From assembly GCA_946626795.1 (NCBI GenBank), contig CAMOUZ010000038.1, forward strand, positions 1 through 9,609: a stretch of DNA of 9,609 nt, written 5' to 3'. The notes below the pieces were generated by a model. It was not told the DNA's origin, searched no databases, and saw nothing but the letters and a program-made list of their open reading frames with translations. This document shows positions 1 to 5,902 of the stretch, piece by piece. This DNA comes from an uncultured Clostridia bacterium. GTDB lineage: Bacteria; Bacillota; Clostridia; Christensenellales; CAG-1252. Position numbers and translations under genes: made by a program. Position 1 is the first letter of the stretch; each line of letters opens with the position of its first letter.

Positions 1-2
1 TG

Positions 3-704
3 ATGCGGGACGTGGTGGAGAAGATGCACATGCCCGAGATCGTCATCGTGTACGGTCAGACCGAGGCGTCTCCCGGCTGTACGATGAGCTCCACGGACGA
101 TCCTTTGGAGGTCCGCGTGGGGACGGTGGGACGGCCGCTTCCCGAGATCGAATGTCGCATTGTGAATCCCGAGACGGGAGAGGATTGCCCCGACGAAGTC
201 ACGGGCGAATTCCTTGCGCGCGGCTATAACATAATGAAGGGATATTATAAGATGCCCAAGGCAACGGAAGCCGCCATCGATAAGGACGGCTGGCTGCATA
301 CGGGCGACCTCGCTTGCCGCACGAAGGACGGGAATTTCCGCATCACGGGCAGGCTGAAAGATATGATCATCCGCGGCGGCGAGAATATCTATCCGAAAGA
401 GATCGAGGAATTTATCTATACGCATCCGAAAGTCTCTGACGTACAGGTCATCGGCGTGCCCGACGAGCAATACGGCGAGGAGATCATGGCGTGTATTATT
501 TTGAAAGAGGGCGAGACCATGACCGCCGACGAGATGAAGGCATATATCGGCGCGAATATGGCGCGCCACAAGGTGCCGAGATATATCGACTTCGTGGATT
601 CTTTCCCGATGAATGCCGCCGGCAAGATCTTGAAATACAAGATGCGTGAGGACGCCATCGAGAAGCTGGGATTGCAGAAGGCGAGCAAGATCGTCACGGC
701 ATAA
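3..704 (+). CDS. Acyl-CoA synthetase / AMP-dependent ligase, C-terminal part (5' truncated by window)
   Basis: This is the C-terminal ~233 residues of an ANL-superfamily adenylate-forming enzyme, which activates a carboxylic acid with ATP and transfers it to CoA in the cytoplasm. Numbering from the Met at position 3, the visible core motifs are YGQTE (17-21, A5), TGDL (100-103, A7), GRLKDMI (116-122, A8 hinge), GGENIYP (125-131) and AAGKILK (205-211, the A10 region carrying the catalytic lysine, probably K208). Full-length family members run about 540-560 residues, so roughly 310-330 N-terminal residues with the ATP-binding P-loop lie upstream. The Met at position 3 is therefore an internal residue and not a start. 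The A5 context resembles medium/long-chain fatty acyl-CoA synthetases (FadK/FadD-like), but substrate cannot be deduced without the N-terminal pocket. The reading frame is intact to TAA at 702-704. The family call is firm; the substrate is unknown. Confidence 0.93.
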   Translation: MRDVVEKMHMPEIVIVYGQTEASPGCTMSSTDDPLEVRVGTVGRPLPEIECRIVNPETGEDCPDEVTGEFLARGYNIMKGYYKMPKATEAAIDKDGWLHTGDLACRTKDGNFRITGRLKDMIIRGGENIYPKEIEEFIYTHPKVSDVQVIGVPDEQYGEEIMACIILKEGETMTADEMKAYIGANMARHKVPRYIDFVDSFPMNAAGKILKYKMREDAIEKLGLQKASKIVTA

Positions 705-735
705 TCGGGGGCGGATAAAAGGGCGCTTCGTTTTC

Positions 736-824
736 GCCTTCGTCGCCGACAGCGGCGAAGATTGGCGGGCGCAAAAGAATAGAAAATACGGCAATGCTCG
801 CAGTACGCGGGCATTCTGTTTGAA
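736..824. repeat. Candidate dispersed palindromic element, copy 1
   Basis: This non-coding segment begins 32 nt after the ligase stop. It consists of GCCTTCGTCGCCG (736-748), a 44-nt spacer, a hairpin (793-815) and CTGTTTGAA (816-824). The same order recurs at 4619-4720: the same exact 13-mer, a 42-nt spacer, a hairpin with a GTAC core, and CTGTTTTGAA. Both copies sit just downstream of a plus-strand stop codon. The 13-mer lies in a small CGCCG-ACAG-CGGCG stem in this copy. A repeat family is inferred from only two copies with partial identity. Two unrelated terminators with chance similarity remain possible. Confidence 0.35.
793..815 (+). terminator. Hairpin downstream of the ligase gene, possible terminator
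   Basis: AATGCTCGC (793-801) pairs over nine positions, with one G-T wobble, with GCGGGCATT (807-815) around the five-base loop AGTAC. Only a short, interrupted T tract (CTGTTTG) follows, so intrinsic termination would be weak. It lies about 90 nt after the ligase stop and about 90 nt before the MATE start. It also forms the hairpin part of the candidate dispersed element. Confidence 0.4.
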
Positions 825-906
825 AGGGGGGACGGCGGTTCGGCATCGCGGATTTTGCCGCTCGGACCCCATGGCATAATGCGCGGCATATATTGTATAA
901 AGGAAT

Positions 907-2256
907 ATGGTGGATTTGACGGTCGGAAAAACGAATAAAGTGCTTTTGAGGTATATCCTGCCTCTCTTTTTGAGCGTCGTTTTTCAGCAGATCTATAACA
1001 TCGCGGACAGCATCGTCGCGGGGAAATTCATTGGCGAAGCGGCGCTTGCCGCCGTGGGGAATAGCTATGAGATCACTTTGATGCTCCTTGCCTTCGCCTT
1101 CGGCTGCAATATGGGCGCTTCGATCGCCACGGCAAAGAATTTCGGCGCGAAGGACTATACGGAGATGAAGAGCGCGATAAGCACCTCTTTTCTTTCCACG
1201 TTCGCGGTGGCGCTCCTTCTCATGGGCGCGGGATTTCTCGCGGCGAAGCCCCTTCTCCAAGCGCTGAATACTCCCGTCGAGATCCTCTCGGACAGCCTCG
1301 CATATCTTTATATTTACCTCGCTGGACTCCTCTTCCTTTTCTTTTATAATGTCTCCACGGGCATCTTTGCGGCGCTCGGGGATTCGCTGACGCCTTTTCT
1401 TTTCCTCGTGGCGTCCTCCCTTGCGAACGTGGGGATGGATATCCTTTTCGTCGCCGTCTTCAAGATGGGAGTCAAGGGAGTGGCGTGGGCGACTTTCATC
1501 TGTCAGGGCGTGAGCTCGGTGGCGGCGGTCGTCGCCCTCCTTACGAAGCTCCGCAAGGTGAAGACGAAGGGAAGACCACGCCTTTTCTCTAAGGCGGCGT
1601 TGAAGGATTTTCTCCTCGTGGGGATTCCGAGCACCCTCCAACAGAGTTTCATTTCGGTGGGAAATATCCTTTTGCAGGGGCTCATCAATTCTTTCGGCAC
1701 GGCGACCATCGCGGGCTATGCCGCCTCGGTGAAATTTAATAATTTCGCGGTCACGAGCATGCACCAAGTGGGAAACGGCGTCTCGAATTATACGGCGCAG
1801 AACCTCGCGGCGGGAAAAGAGGCGCGCGTGAAAGAGGGGTTCAAATGGGGCGTCGTCATTGCGCTTTGCATCGCGCTGCTTTTCTTCATCGTCTATTTCT
1901 TTCTGCATGAAAAGATCATGTATCTTTTCCTGAATAAGGGAAGCGACGAGGCGCTCGGCGTCGGACATGATTTCCTCACGACGGTCTCGCCCTTTTATGT
2001 CATCGTGGCGGGCAAGCTCGTGGCGGACGGCGTTCTCCGCGGCTCGGAGAGAATGGGGTGCTTTATGATCAGCACCTTCGTGGATCTCGCCCTTCGCGTG
2101 GGGCTTGCCTTTGCCTTCGCCTCCACCTATCTCGGCTCGAAGGGGATCTGGTGGGCTTGGCCCGTGGGCTGGGGCGTGGCGCTCGTGATGTCCGTTGTCT
2201 TCGCCTTCATGAAGAAGCGCGAGCGTGGCGAAAAAGCGGTCGATAAGTCTGTCTGA
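907..2256 (+). CDS. MATE family multidrug/cation efflux transporter
   Basis: This is a 449-residue integral membrane protein with the length, hydrophobicity and twofold pseudo-repeat of MATE exporters (about 12 helices). They use Na+ or H+ gradients to extrude drugs, cationic compounds or metabolites. First half: the YNIADSIVAGKFIG segment (30-43), with the N-x-x-D typical of helix 1, and ALGDSLTP (156-163), matching the family's conserved RALGDxxTP loop. A basic cytoplasmic linker (about 214-230, K/R-rich) leads to the second half, which restarts at about 233 with a GIPSTLQQS segment (239-247). The C-terminus is a short charged tail. The start is slightly ambiguous: ATG (907) is followed directly by an in-frame GTG (910), and the weak AAAGGA at 899-904 is better spaced from the GTG (5 nt) than from the ATG (2 nt). 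The oxidoreductase gene follows after 37 bp, so co-transcription is likely. The family is confident; the substrate is not predictable. Confidence 0.95.
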   Translation: MVDLTVGKTNKVLLRYILPLFLSVVFQQIYNIADSIVAGKFIGEAALAAVGNSYEITLMLLAFAFGCNMGASIATAKNFGAKDYTEMKSAISTSFLSTFAVALLLMGAGFLAAKPLLQALNTPVEILSDSLAYLYIYLAGLLFLFFYNVSTGIFAALGDSLTPFLFLVASSLANVGMDILFVAVFKMGVKGVAWATFICQGVSSVAAVVALLTKLRKVKTKGRPRLFSKAALKDFLLVGIPSTLQQSFISVGNILLQGLINSFGTATIAGYAASVKFNNFAVTSMHQVGNGVSNYTAQNLAAGKEARVKEGFKWGVVIALCIALLFFIVYFFLHEKIMYLFLNKGSDEALGVGHDFLTTVSPFYVIVAGKLVADGVLRGSERMGCFMISTFVDLALRVGLAFAFASTYLGSKGIWWAWPVGWGVALVMSVVFAFMKKRERGEKAVDKSV

Positions 2257-2278
2257 AAGGTTGCTTTCAAAGTGTTTT

Positions 2279-2284
2279 AAGGGG
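2279..2284 (+). promoter_or_regulatory. Ribosome binding site that fixes the oxidoreductase start
   Basis: AAGGGG lies 9 nt upstream of the ATGATG at 2294-2299. It supports starting there, not at the in-frame ATG at 2225, which lies inside the end of the MATE gene and has no comparable site. Confidence 0.7.
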
Positions 2285-2293
2285 GAAAACGAA

Positions 2294-3643
2294 ATGATGT
2301 CGGAAAAGAAGATCGTCATTATCGGCGCGGGGATCGGCGGACTTTATGCGGCGAAAGAGCTCTCCGAAGCGGGTCATTCCGTCACGGTCATCGAGGCGCG
2401 CAGGGAGGAAGATCTCGGCTATCCTTGGTACGACTCCGTGGAGCCTTCCACTTTCCGCGACGTCAAGCTCCGTCTCCCCGAAGGCGTCGCCATTCCGAAA
2501 CAGGTCTTGCATTATTACGCGCCGTCGGGAGAAAGCAAGATTAAGCAGCCCGACCGCGCGGGAAATGCCTTGGACGTCCATCGTGAGCGGCTCATTCGCT
2601 TCCTCATCGGCCGTCTGCCGCGCGCTTGCAGACTGCTTTTCGGCGAGAAGGTCACGGAGCTTATCATCGAAGGCGGTTTCGTCAAGGGCGTTCGCACGGA
2701 GAAAGAGAGCTTTGCGGCGGATCTCGTCATCGATTCTTCGGGGCTTTTCTCCCCTTGTCGTCTCTCCACGCCCGATTCTTTCTTGGTGAACGATCCTTTG
2801 CTCGAAGAGGATTTTATCGTCGCGTATCGTGAGATGTATGTAAAAGCGGCGGCGCAAGAGCCCGCGCCCAACGTTTATCTCTGTCCCACGGGCTTTATCC
2901 TCGCTTGGAGCAAGAGCGAGCCGGAATGGGATGGCGTGGACGTCTTCCTCGGCAAGTATCGGGAGATCACGTCGGAAGAGAAGGAGAGGGGGATTGCCTT
3001 CCTCCGCGCGCATGAGCCTGCCCTCGGGGACAAGCTCTTGCATTCCCAAAGGGAATGTATCCCCCTGCGTTATCCTCTCGGCGTCCTCGTGGCGAATGGA
3101 TATGCCCTCGTGGGGAACAGCGCCTTTATGACGCGTCCTTTCTGCGGCTCGGGCATCGAGATCACGTTGAAGGCGGCGGCGGAGCTCGTCTCCCTCGTAA
3201 AAGGGATGGAGGACAAGCCTTTCTCCGCCGAGGCGCTCTGGAAATACAGCGTCGGTTTCACGCGCAGATACGGCGCGTATTTCGCTGCACAGTACGTCTT
3301 CCGTCAGGTGCTCGAAAAGCTCCCCGCCGAGGAGCTGGATGCGCTCTTTTCATCGGGGCTTTTCGATCAAGGTGTTGTGGCGCTCGCCACCTTGGATCGC
3401 AAGAATATCAAGGACGTGGATGTCCGCGCTTTCCTTCGCGGCTTCCGCACTACTTTGCAGAATAAAGAGCTCGTCGCGATGGTGAAGACCGCCCTCGGAG
3501 ATGCCCTTCGCGCATATCTCCTCGCCCGCTCCGTCCCCTCGCGCTACGACGCGGAGAAAGTATCTGTTTGGAAGAAGAAATACGACGCCTTCCTCCGCGA
3601 AGCTCCCGCAAAGATCAGGGGAGCGTATCTCGCGACGAAATGA
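2294..3643 (+). CDS. FAD-dependent oxidoreductase, geranylgeranyl reductase / FixC-like
   Basis: This 449-residue predicted flavoprotein carries an N-terminal Rossmann FAD site, GAGIGG at 11-16 with the ribose-binding Glu at 34 ending strand 2. It also has the DLVIDSSG motif (143-150) typical of group A flavoprotein monooxygenase/GGR folds, and a late second FAD motif, GNSAFMTRPFCGSGIE (274-289). In most relatives this motif reads GDA..., so the usual Asp is Asn here. A D-x-H-R-E-R-L segment (94-100) matches the conserved region before the second strand block in PHBH-fold enzymes. GGR-like members reduce isoprenoid double bonds or hydroxylate substrates; the actual substrate here is unknown. 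ATG 2294 is chosen for its ribosome site; ATG 2297 directly follows and is equally possible. The gene lies 37 bp after the MATE gene, probably in the same transcript, so it could supply or modify an exported molecule, but that is speculation. The fold is confident, the subfamily moderate. Confidence 0.85.
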   Translation: MMSEKKIVIIGAGIGGLYAAKELSEAGHSVTVIEARREEDLGYPWYDSVEPSTFRDVKLRLPEGVAIPKQVLHYYAPSGESKIKQPDRAGNALDVHRERLIRFLIGRLPRACRLLFGEKVTELIIEGGFVKGVRTEKESFAADLVIDSSGLFSPCRLSTPDSFLVNDPLLEEDFIVAYREMYVKAAAQEPAPNVYLCPTGFILAWSKSEPEWDGVDVFLGKYREITSEEKERGIAFLRAHEPALGDKLLHSQRECIPLRYPLGVLVANGYALVGNSAFMTRPFCGSGIEITLKAAAELVSLVKGMEDKPFSAEALWKYSVGFTRRYGAYFAAQYVFRQVLEKLPAEELDALFSSGLFDQGVVALATLDRKNIKDVDVRAFLRGFRTTLQNKELVAMVKTALGDALRAYLLARSVPSRYDAEKVSVWKKKYDAFLREAPAKIRGAYLATK

Positions 3644-3695
3644 TCCCTTCATGCTTTCCTGTGAATGCCCTTTGATGGGCTACCGAGAAGGAAAG

Positions 3696-3700
3696 AGGAG
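3696..3700 (+). promoter_or_regulatory. Ribosome binding site that fixes the DUF6273 gene start
   Basis: AGGAG lies 6 nt before ATG 3707. The alternative in-frame ATG at 3665 has no purine-rich site and would add 14 residues without family similarity. Confidence 0.8.
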
Positions 3701-3706
3701 AATGAT

Positions 3707-4600
3707 ATGGAAAAGAATGCGAATATTCCCGACGTTTATCATCTGACGAATGAGGACAAATACGTATATTTCGGCGCATTCCCGCAGGACTTGAAGGAGC
3801 CCTCCGTTTCTGTCTCGGAGACGCCCGATCCTTGTGGCTATTATCTCGGCTCGGACGGCGCGTATTATGCGAGGCTGAAAGCGGATCCGAGCTGCGATCA
3901 ATACGCTTTCCTGAACGGAGAGCCCATCGAGGAAGGGAAGGAATATTGGTTTAAGGTCTGTCCCGTCAAGTGGTGCGTCTTGCATATCCGAGACGGCGTC
4001 GTGTTTCTTTTCAGCGATAAGATCCTCGCCGCGTGTTCTTACGAATTCGGGAGCGATCCTGTCCTTGCCGACATGAAAAAGGAGAAACTTTGGTTCTCGG
4101 GAAATGAGAACGTGTACGAGCCGAGCGGCATTCGCCATTGGCTGATCCGCGATTTCTTTTTGGCGGCGTTCAGCTTAGAAGAGCAGGCGATGATCCTCAA
4201 AATGAAGGTGGATAACAGCGTCGCTTCCACGAACGAGACATGGAATCATCATATCTGCGAGGATACGGAGGACACGGTCTTTCTCCTCAGCGCGGCGGAG
4301 ATCGTCAGCAAGACTTTCGGCATCGATATGCTTTCCTCGGATTCGCGCGAAGCCTATAAAATCCCCACAGATTACGCTCGTGCGATGGGCGCCAGCCGAA
4401 TGTACGCGGAGGGTTTCAGCCCTTGGCGCGGAAACAAGCTCAATGATGGTCCTTACGGCTGGTGGTGGACGCGTTCGCCTTATCCCGATTATGAAGATTC
4501 CGCCAAAGCCTGCGACGGGGATATGATCGGCATACACGATGTGTTGAACTGTGGGGGTGGGGTGGTGCCTGCTGTCCGCATAAAATTCGAACGCAGATAA
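3707..4600 (+). CDS. DUF6273-type protein with a C-type-lectin/FGE-like C-terminal module
   Basis: This is a 297-residue soluble protein with no signal peptide or membrane helix. Its pattern matches the DUF6273 family from memory: YVYFGAFPQ near the N-terminus (19-27), a PVKWCVL core strand (86-92), GIRHWLIRDFFLAAFS (141-156), DTVFLLSAAE (189-198), WWWTRSP (252-258) and an end reading GGVVPAVRI (284-292). In the family these correspond to P-I-x-W-x-V-L, S-x-I-R-x-W-L-N, V-F-L-L-S, WWLRSPG and GVRPALWI. The molecular function is unknown. The C-terminal module resembles the ligand-binding fold used by retroelement-diversified proteins, but no reverse transcriptase or template repeat is in the window. 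A 63-bp gap without a clear promoter separates it from the oxidoreductase gene. It ends facing the convergent asd gene, with a shared terminator between them. The family call is good; any role is open. Confidence 0.85.
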   Translation: MEKNANIPDVYHLTNEDKYVYFGAFPQDLKEPSVSVSETPDPCGYYLGSDGAYYARLKADPSCDQYAFLNGEPIEEGKEYWFKVCPVKWCVLHIRDGVVFLFSDKILAACSYEFGSDPVLADMKKEKLWFSGNENVYEPSGIRHWLIRDFFLAAFSLEEQAMILKMKVDNSVASTNETWNHHICEDTEDTVFLLSAAEIVSKTFGIDMLSSDSREAYKIPTDYARAMGASRMYAEGFSPWRGNKLNDGPYGWWWTRSPYPDYEDSAKACDGDMIGIHDVLNCGGGVVPAVRIKFERR

Positions 4601-4618
4601 ACGCACATCTCCTTTACG

Positions 4619-4720
4619 GCCTTCGTCGCCGCACGGTTTATGCGCCCATGCGTCCCTTGTCGAGCCTCGTCGAAAAACAGCGCAGGCGCGTACTTTCGTA
4701 CGTAACTGCGCTGTTTTGAA
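4619..4720. repeat. Candidate dispersed palindromic element, copy 2
   Basis: The element begins 19 nt after the DUF6273 stop. It comprises GCCTTCGTCGCCG (4619-4631), a 42-nt spacer, the strong hairpin 4674-4717 and CTGTTTTGAA (4711-4720, overlapping the hairpin arm). It matches the architecture at 736-824. Outside the 13-mer and the end motif, identity between the copies is patchy, and the hairpin stems differ in sequence, as expected for diverged or compensating palindromes. The repeat family is an inference from two copies. Confidence 0.35.
4674..4717. terminator. Bidirectional intrinsic terminator between convergent genes
   Basis: AAAACAGCGCAG (4674-4685) pairs perfectly over 12 bp with CTGCGCTGTTTT (4706-4717). 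Inside, a 3x3 internal loop leads to a second 5-bp stem CGTAC/GTACG (4689-4693 with 4698-4702) capped by TTTC. Plus-strand transcripts (DUF6273 gene) end the stem with UUUU; minus-strand transcripts (asd) end it with UUUUU and carry a stable GAAA tetraloop at the tip. Its position between the 3' ends of two convergent genes fits shared termination. Confidence 0.85.
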
Positions 4721-4757
4721 GACGGAAACAATGTAGATGTACTGTTATGTTCTGTCT

Positions 4758-5762
4758 TTATTTCACCAAGCCCTTTTCCAAAAGGAGCTGTGCGATCTGC
4801 ACGGCGTTCGTCGCCGCGCCTTTGCGGATATTGTCCGCAACGACGAAGAGGTTGCAGCCGCTCTCCACGCTGTAATCGAGGCGAATACGCCCGACATACA
4901 CTTCGTCGTGATTCTCCGCATAAATGGGCATGGGGTACTTGGCGTTTTTGTCGTCGTCAACGAGGATGACATTCGGGAAGGAGGATAGAGCCTCGCGGAT
5001 GCCTTCCAAGGTGCAGGGCTTCTCGAATTCGATATTGATGCTCTCGCTATGGCCGTGGAAGACGGGGACGCGCACGGTGGTCGCCGTCACGCGGAGATCG
5101 GGCTTGCCGAGGATCTTCCTCGTCTCGTTGATCATCTTCTCTTCTTCCTTGGTATAGCCGTTGTCGAGGAAGACGTCGATCTGCGGGATGACGTTCGCGA
5201 AGATGGGATAGGGGAATTTCTTCGGCGCTACGCCCTCGATGCCGTCTTTAAGGTCGTTATAGCCTTGCACGCCCGCGCCGCTCACCGCCTGATAGGTGGA
5301 ATACACCACGCGCTTGATCGTGTATTTCTCGTCAAGGGGCTTCAAGGCGAGCATCGCCTGAATGGTGCTGCAATTCGGGTTCGCGATGATGCCGTGATTC
5401 CAGGTGACGTCGTCGGGATTCACCTCGGGGACGACGAGGGGCACGTCCTTGTCCATGCGCCATTGACTGCTGTTGTCCACGACGATGGCGCCCTGCGCCG
5501 CGAAGATGGGAGCGAAAGTCTTGCTGACGGAGCCGCCCGCGCTGAAAAGGGCGATGTCCACCTTCACTTTCTTCACGTTCTCTTCGGTGAGCTCGATGAC
5601 GGTATGGGGCTTGCCCATAAAGTCGATGACTTTGCCCGCGCTTTTCGCGCTGGCGAAGAGATAATAGTTCTCCACGGGGAGCTTGCGCTCGGTGAGGACT
5701 TCAAGGAATTTGTTGCCTACCATGCCGGTCGCGCCGACGACGGCGAGATTGATTTTTCTCAT
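4758..5762 (-). CDS. asd: Aspartate-semialdehyde dehydrogenase
   Basis: This 334-residue enzyme makes aspartate 4-semialdehyde from 4-phosphoaspartate with NADPH, the branch point to diaminopimelate/lysine, threonine and methionine. Visible features are the NADP-binding GATGMVG (10-16), SSQWRMDKDVPLVVPEVN (98-115), the nucleophile Cys131 in NPNCST, Gln158 in YQAVSGAG, and Arg231 and His238 in RVPVFHGHSE. The Cys-to-Gln (27) and Arg-to-His (7) spacings equal those of the E. coli enzyme (Cys135/Gln162, Arg267/His274), so the active site looks complete. Length and motifs match the shorter Gram-positive type. The start at 5762 is set by GGAGG 4 nt upstream and by the canonical MRKINLAVVGATG beginning; an in-frame extension to 5804 would place the leader hairpin inside the gene and is disfavoured. 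The gene has its own promoter and terminator and no dapA neighbour, so it appears monocistronic. Confidence 0.97.
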   Translation of the reverse strand: MRKINLAVVGATGMVGNKFLEVLTERKLPVENYYLFASAKSAGKVIDFMGKPHTVIELTEENVKKVKVDIALFSAGGSVSKTFAPIFAAQGAIVVDNSSQWRMDKDVPLVVPEVNPDDVTWNHGIIANPNCSTIQAMLALKPLDEKYTIKRVVYSTYQAVSGAGVQGYNDLKDGIEGVAPKKFPYPIFANVIPQIDVFLDNGYTKEEEKMINETRKILGKPDLRVTATTVRVPVFHGHSESINIEFEKPCTLEGIREALSSFPNVILVDDDKNAKYPMPIYAENHDEVYVGRIRLDYSVESGCNLFVVADNIRKGAATNAVQIAQLLLEKGLVK

Positions 5763-5766
5763 ATTT

Positions 5767-5771
5767 CCTCC
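5767..5771 (-). promoter_or_regulatory. asd ribosome binding site
   Basis: GGAGG on the minus strand lies 4 nt before the ATG at 5762. It is a strong site and sets the asd start over the in-frame ATG at 5804. Confidence 0.85.
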
Positions 5772-5779
5772 GAAAAAGG

Positions 5780-5796
5780 GAAGCGGTATCCGCTTC
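5780..5796 (-). promoter_or_regulatory. asd leader hairpin with following U5 tract (possible attenuator or 5' stabiliser)
   Basis: Read on the asd strand, GAAGCGG pairs with CCGCTTC over 7 bp around the loop ATA and is followed by CCTTTTT, directly before the ribosome site. With the predicted start of transcription near 5801 this stem sits within the first few nucleotides of the mRNA. It resembles a small intrinsic terminator, but the stem is short and no antiterminator or leader peptide is apparent. A 5'-end stem protecting the mRNA from decay is the simpler reading. Confidence 0.5.
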
Positions 5797-5807
5797 TTCC
5801 GCAATAA

Positions 5808-5836
5808 ATGCTATCAAAAAATCATAGTAATGTCAA
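5808..5836 (-). promoter_or_regulatory. Predicted sigma-70/A promoter of asd
   Basis: On the minus strand, a consensus -35 TTGACA (5836-5831) is followed after exactly 17 nt by TAGCAT (5813-5808, 4 of 6 matches to the -10 consensus). Initiation would fall near 5801, giving a leader of about 40 nt. The surrounding DNA is the most AT-rich of the window. Confidence 0.65.
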
Positions 5837-5856
5837 AGAATTAACTTATATTTAGT

Positions 5857-5884
5857 TTGATATTTTATGATTTTAGTGTAAAAT
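5857..5884 (+). promoter_or_regulatory. Predicted sigma-70/A promoter of the membrane protein-hslO-TPR operon
   Basis: TTGATA (5857-5862), a 16-nt spacer and TAAAAT (5879-5884) form a good promoter facing the plus strand. Initiation near 5891 would leave a very short leader of about a dozen bases. That places the AGGAG at 5892-5896 essentially at the mRNA 5' end. Confidence 0.65.
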
Positions 5885-5902
5885 AGCGGATAGGAGAGCT
5901 TT

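Noticed and set aside
646..879. A 77-codon plus-strand frame spanning the ligase end and the intergenic region
   Set aside because: It starts inside the ligase in another frame, lacks a ribosome site and has an Arg/Ser-rich, low-quality composition.
2225..2293. A 23-residue N-terminal extension of the oxidoreductase
   Set aside because: It would overlap the MATE gene by 32 bp, lacks a ribosome site, and the added residues precede a textbook Rossmann N-terminus.
694..2319. A 541-residue open frame antisense to the MATE gene, and similar long antisense frames at 2267-3049, 5918-7108, 6816-7898 and 7765-8751
   Set aside because: Their products are rich in Arg, His, Glu and Asp without domain motifs and they lie opposite well-supported genes. 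Rarity of TTA, CTA and TCA codons in the real genes is enough to keep the antisense frames open.
4489..4731. An 80-codon minus-strand frame across the DUF6273 3' end and the intergenic hairpin
   Set aside because: It runs through the terminator hairpin, has no ribosome site and overlaps a well-supported gene end. It is better explained as non-coding element sequence.
3707..4757. A complete diversity-generating retroelement cassette
   Set aside because: Only the protein-level end pattern is present. No reverse transcriptase, accessory gene or recognisable template repeat lies nearby, and the next gene is the housekeeping asd.
5763..5804. A 14-residue N-terminal extension of Asd from ATG 5804
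   Set aside because: It would include the leader hairpin and bypass the strong GGAGG site, and typical Asd proteins begin at the 5762 start.
5763..5902. A lysine riboswitch or T-box in front of asd
   Set aside because: The leader is only about 40 nt after the predicted start, too short for either, and no conserved riboswitch core or T-box sequence is visible.
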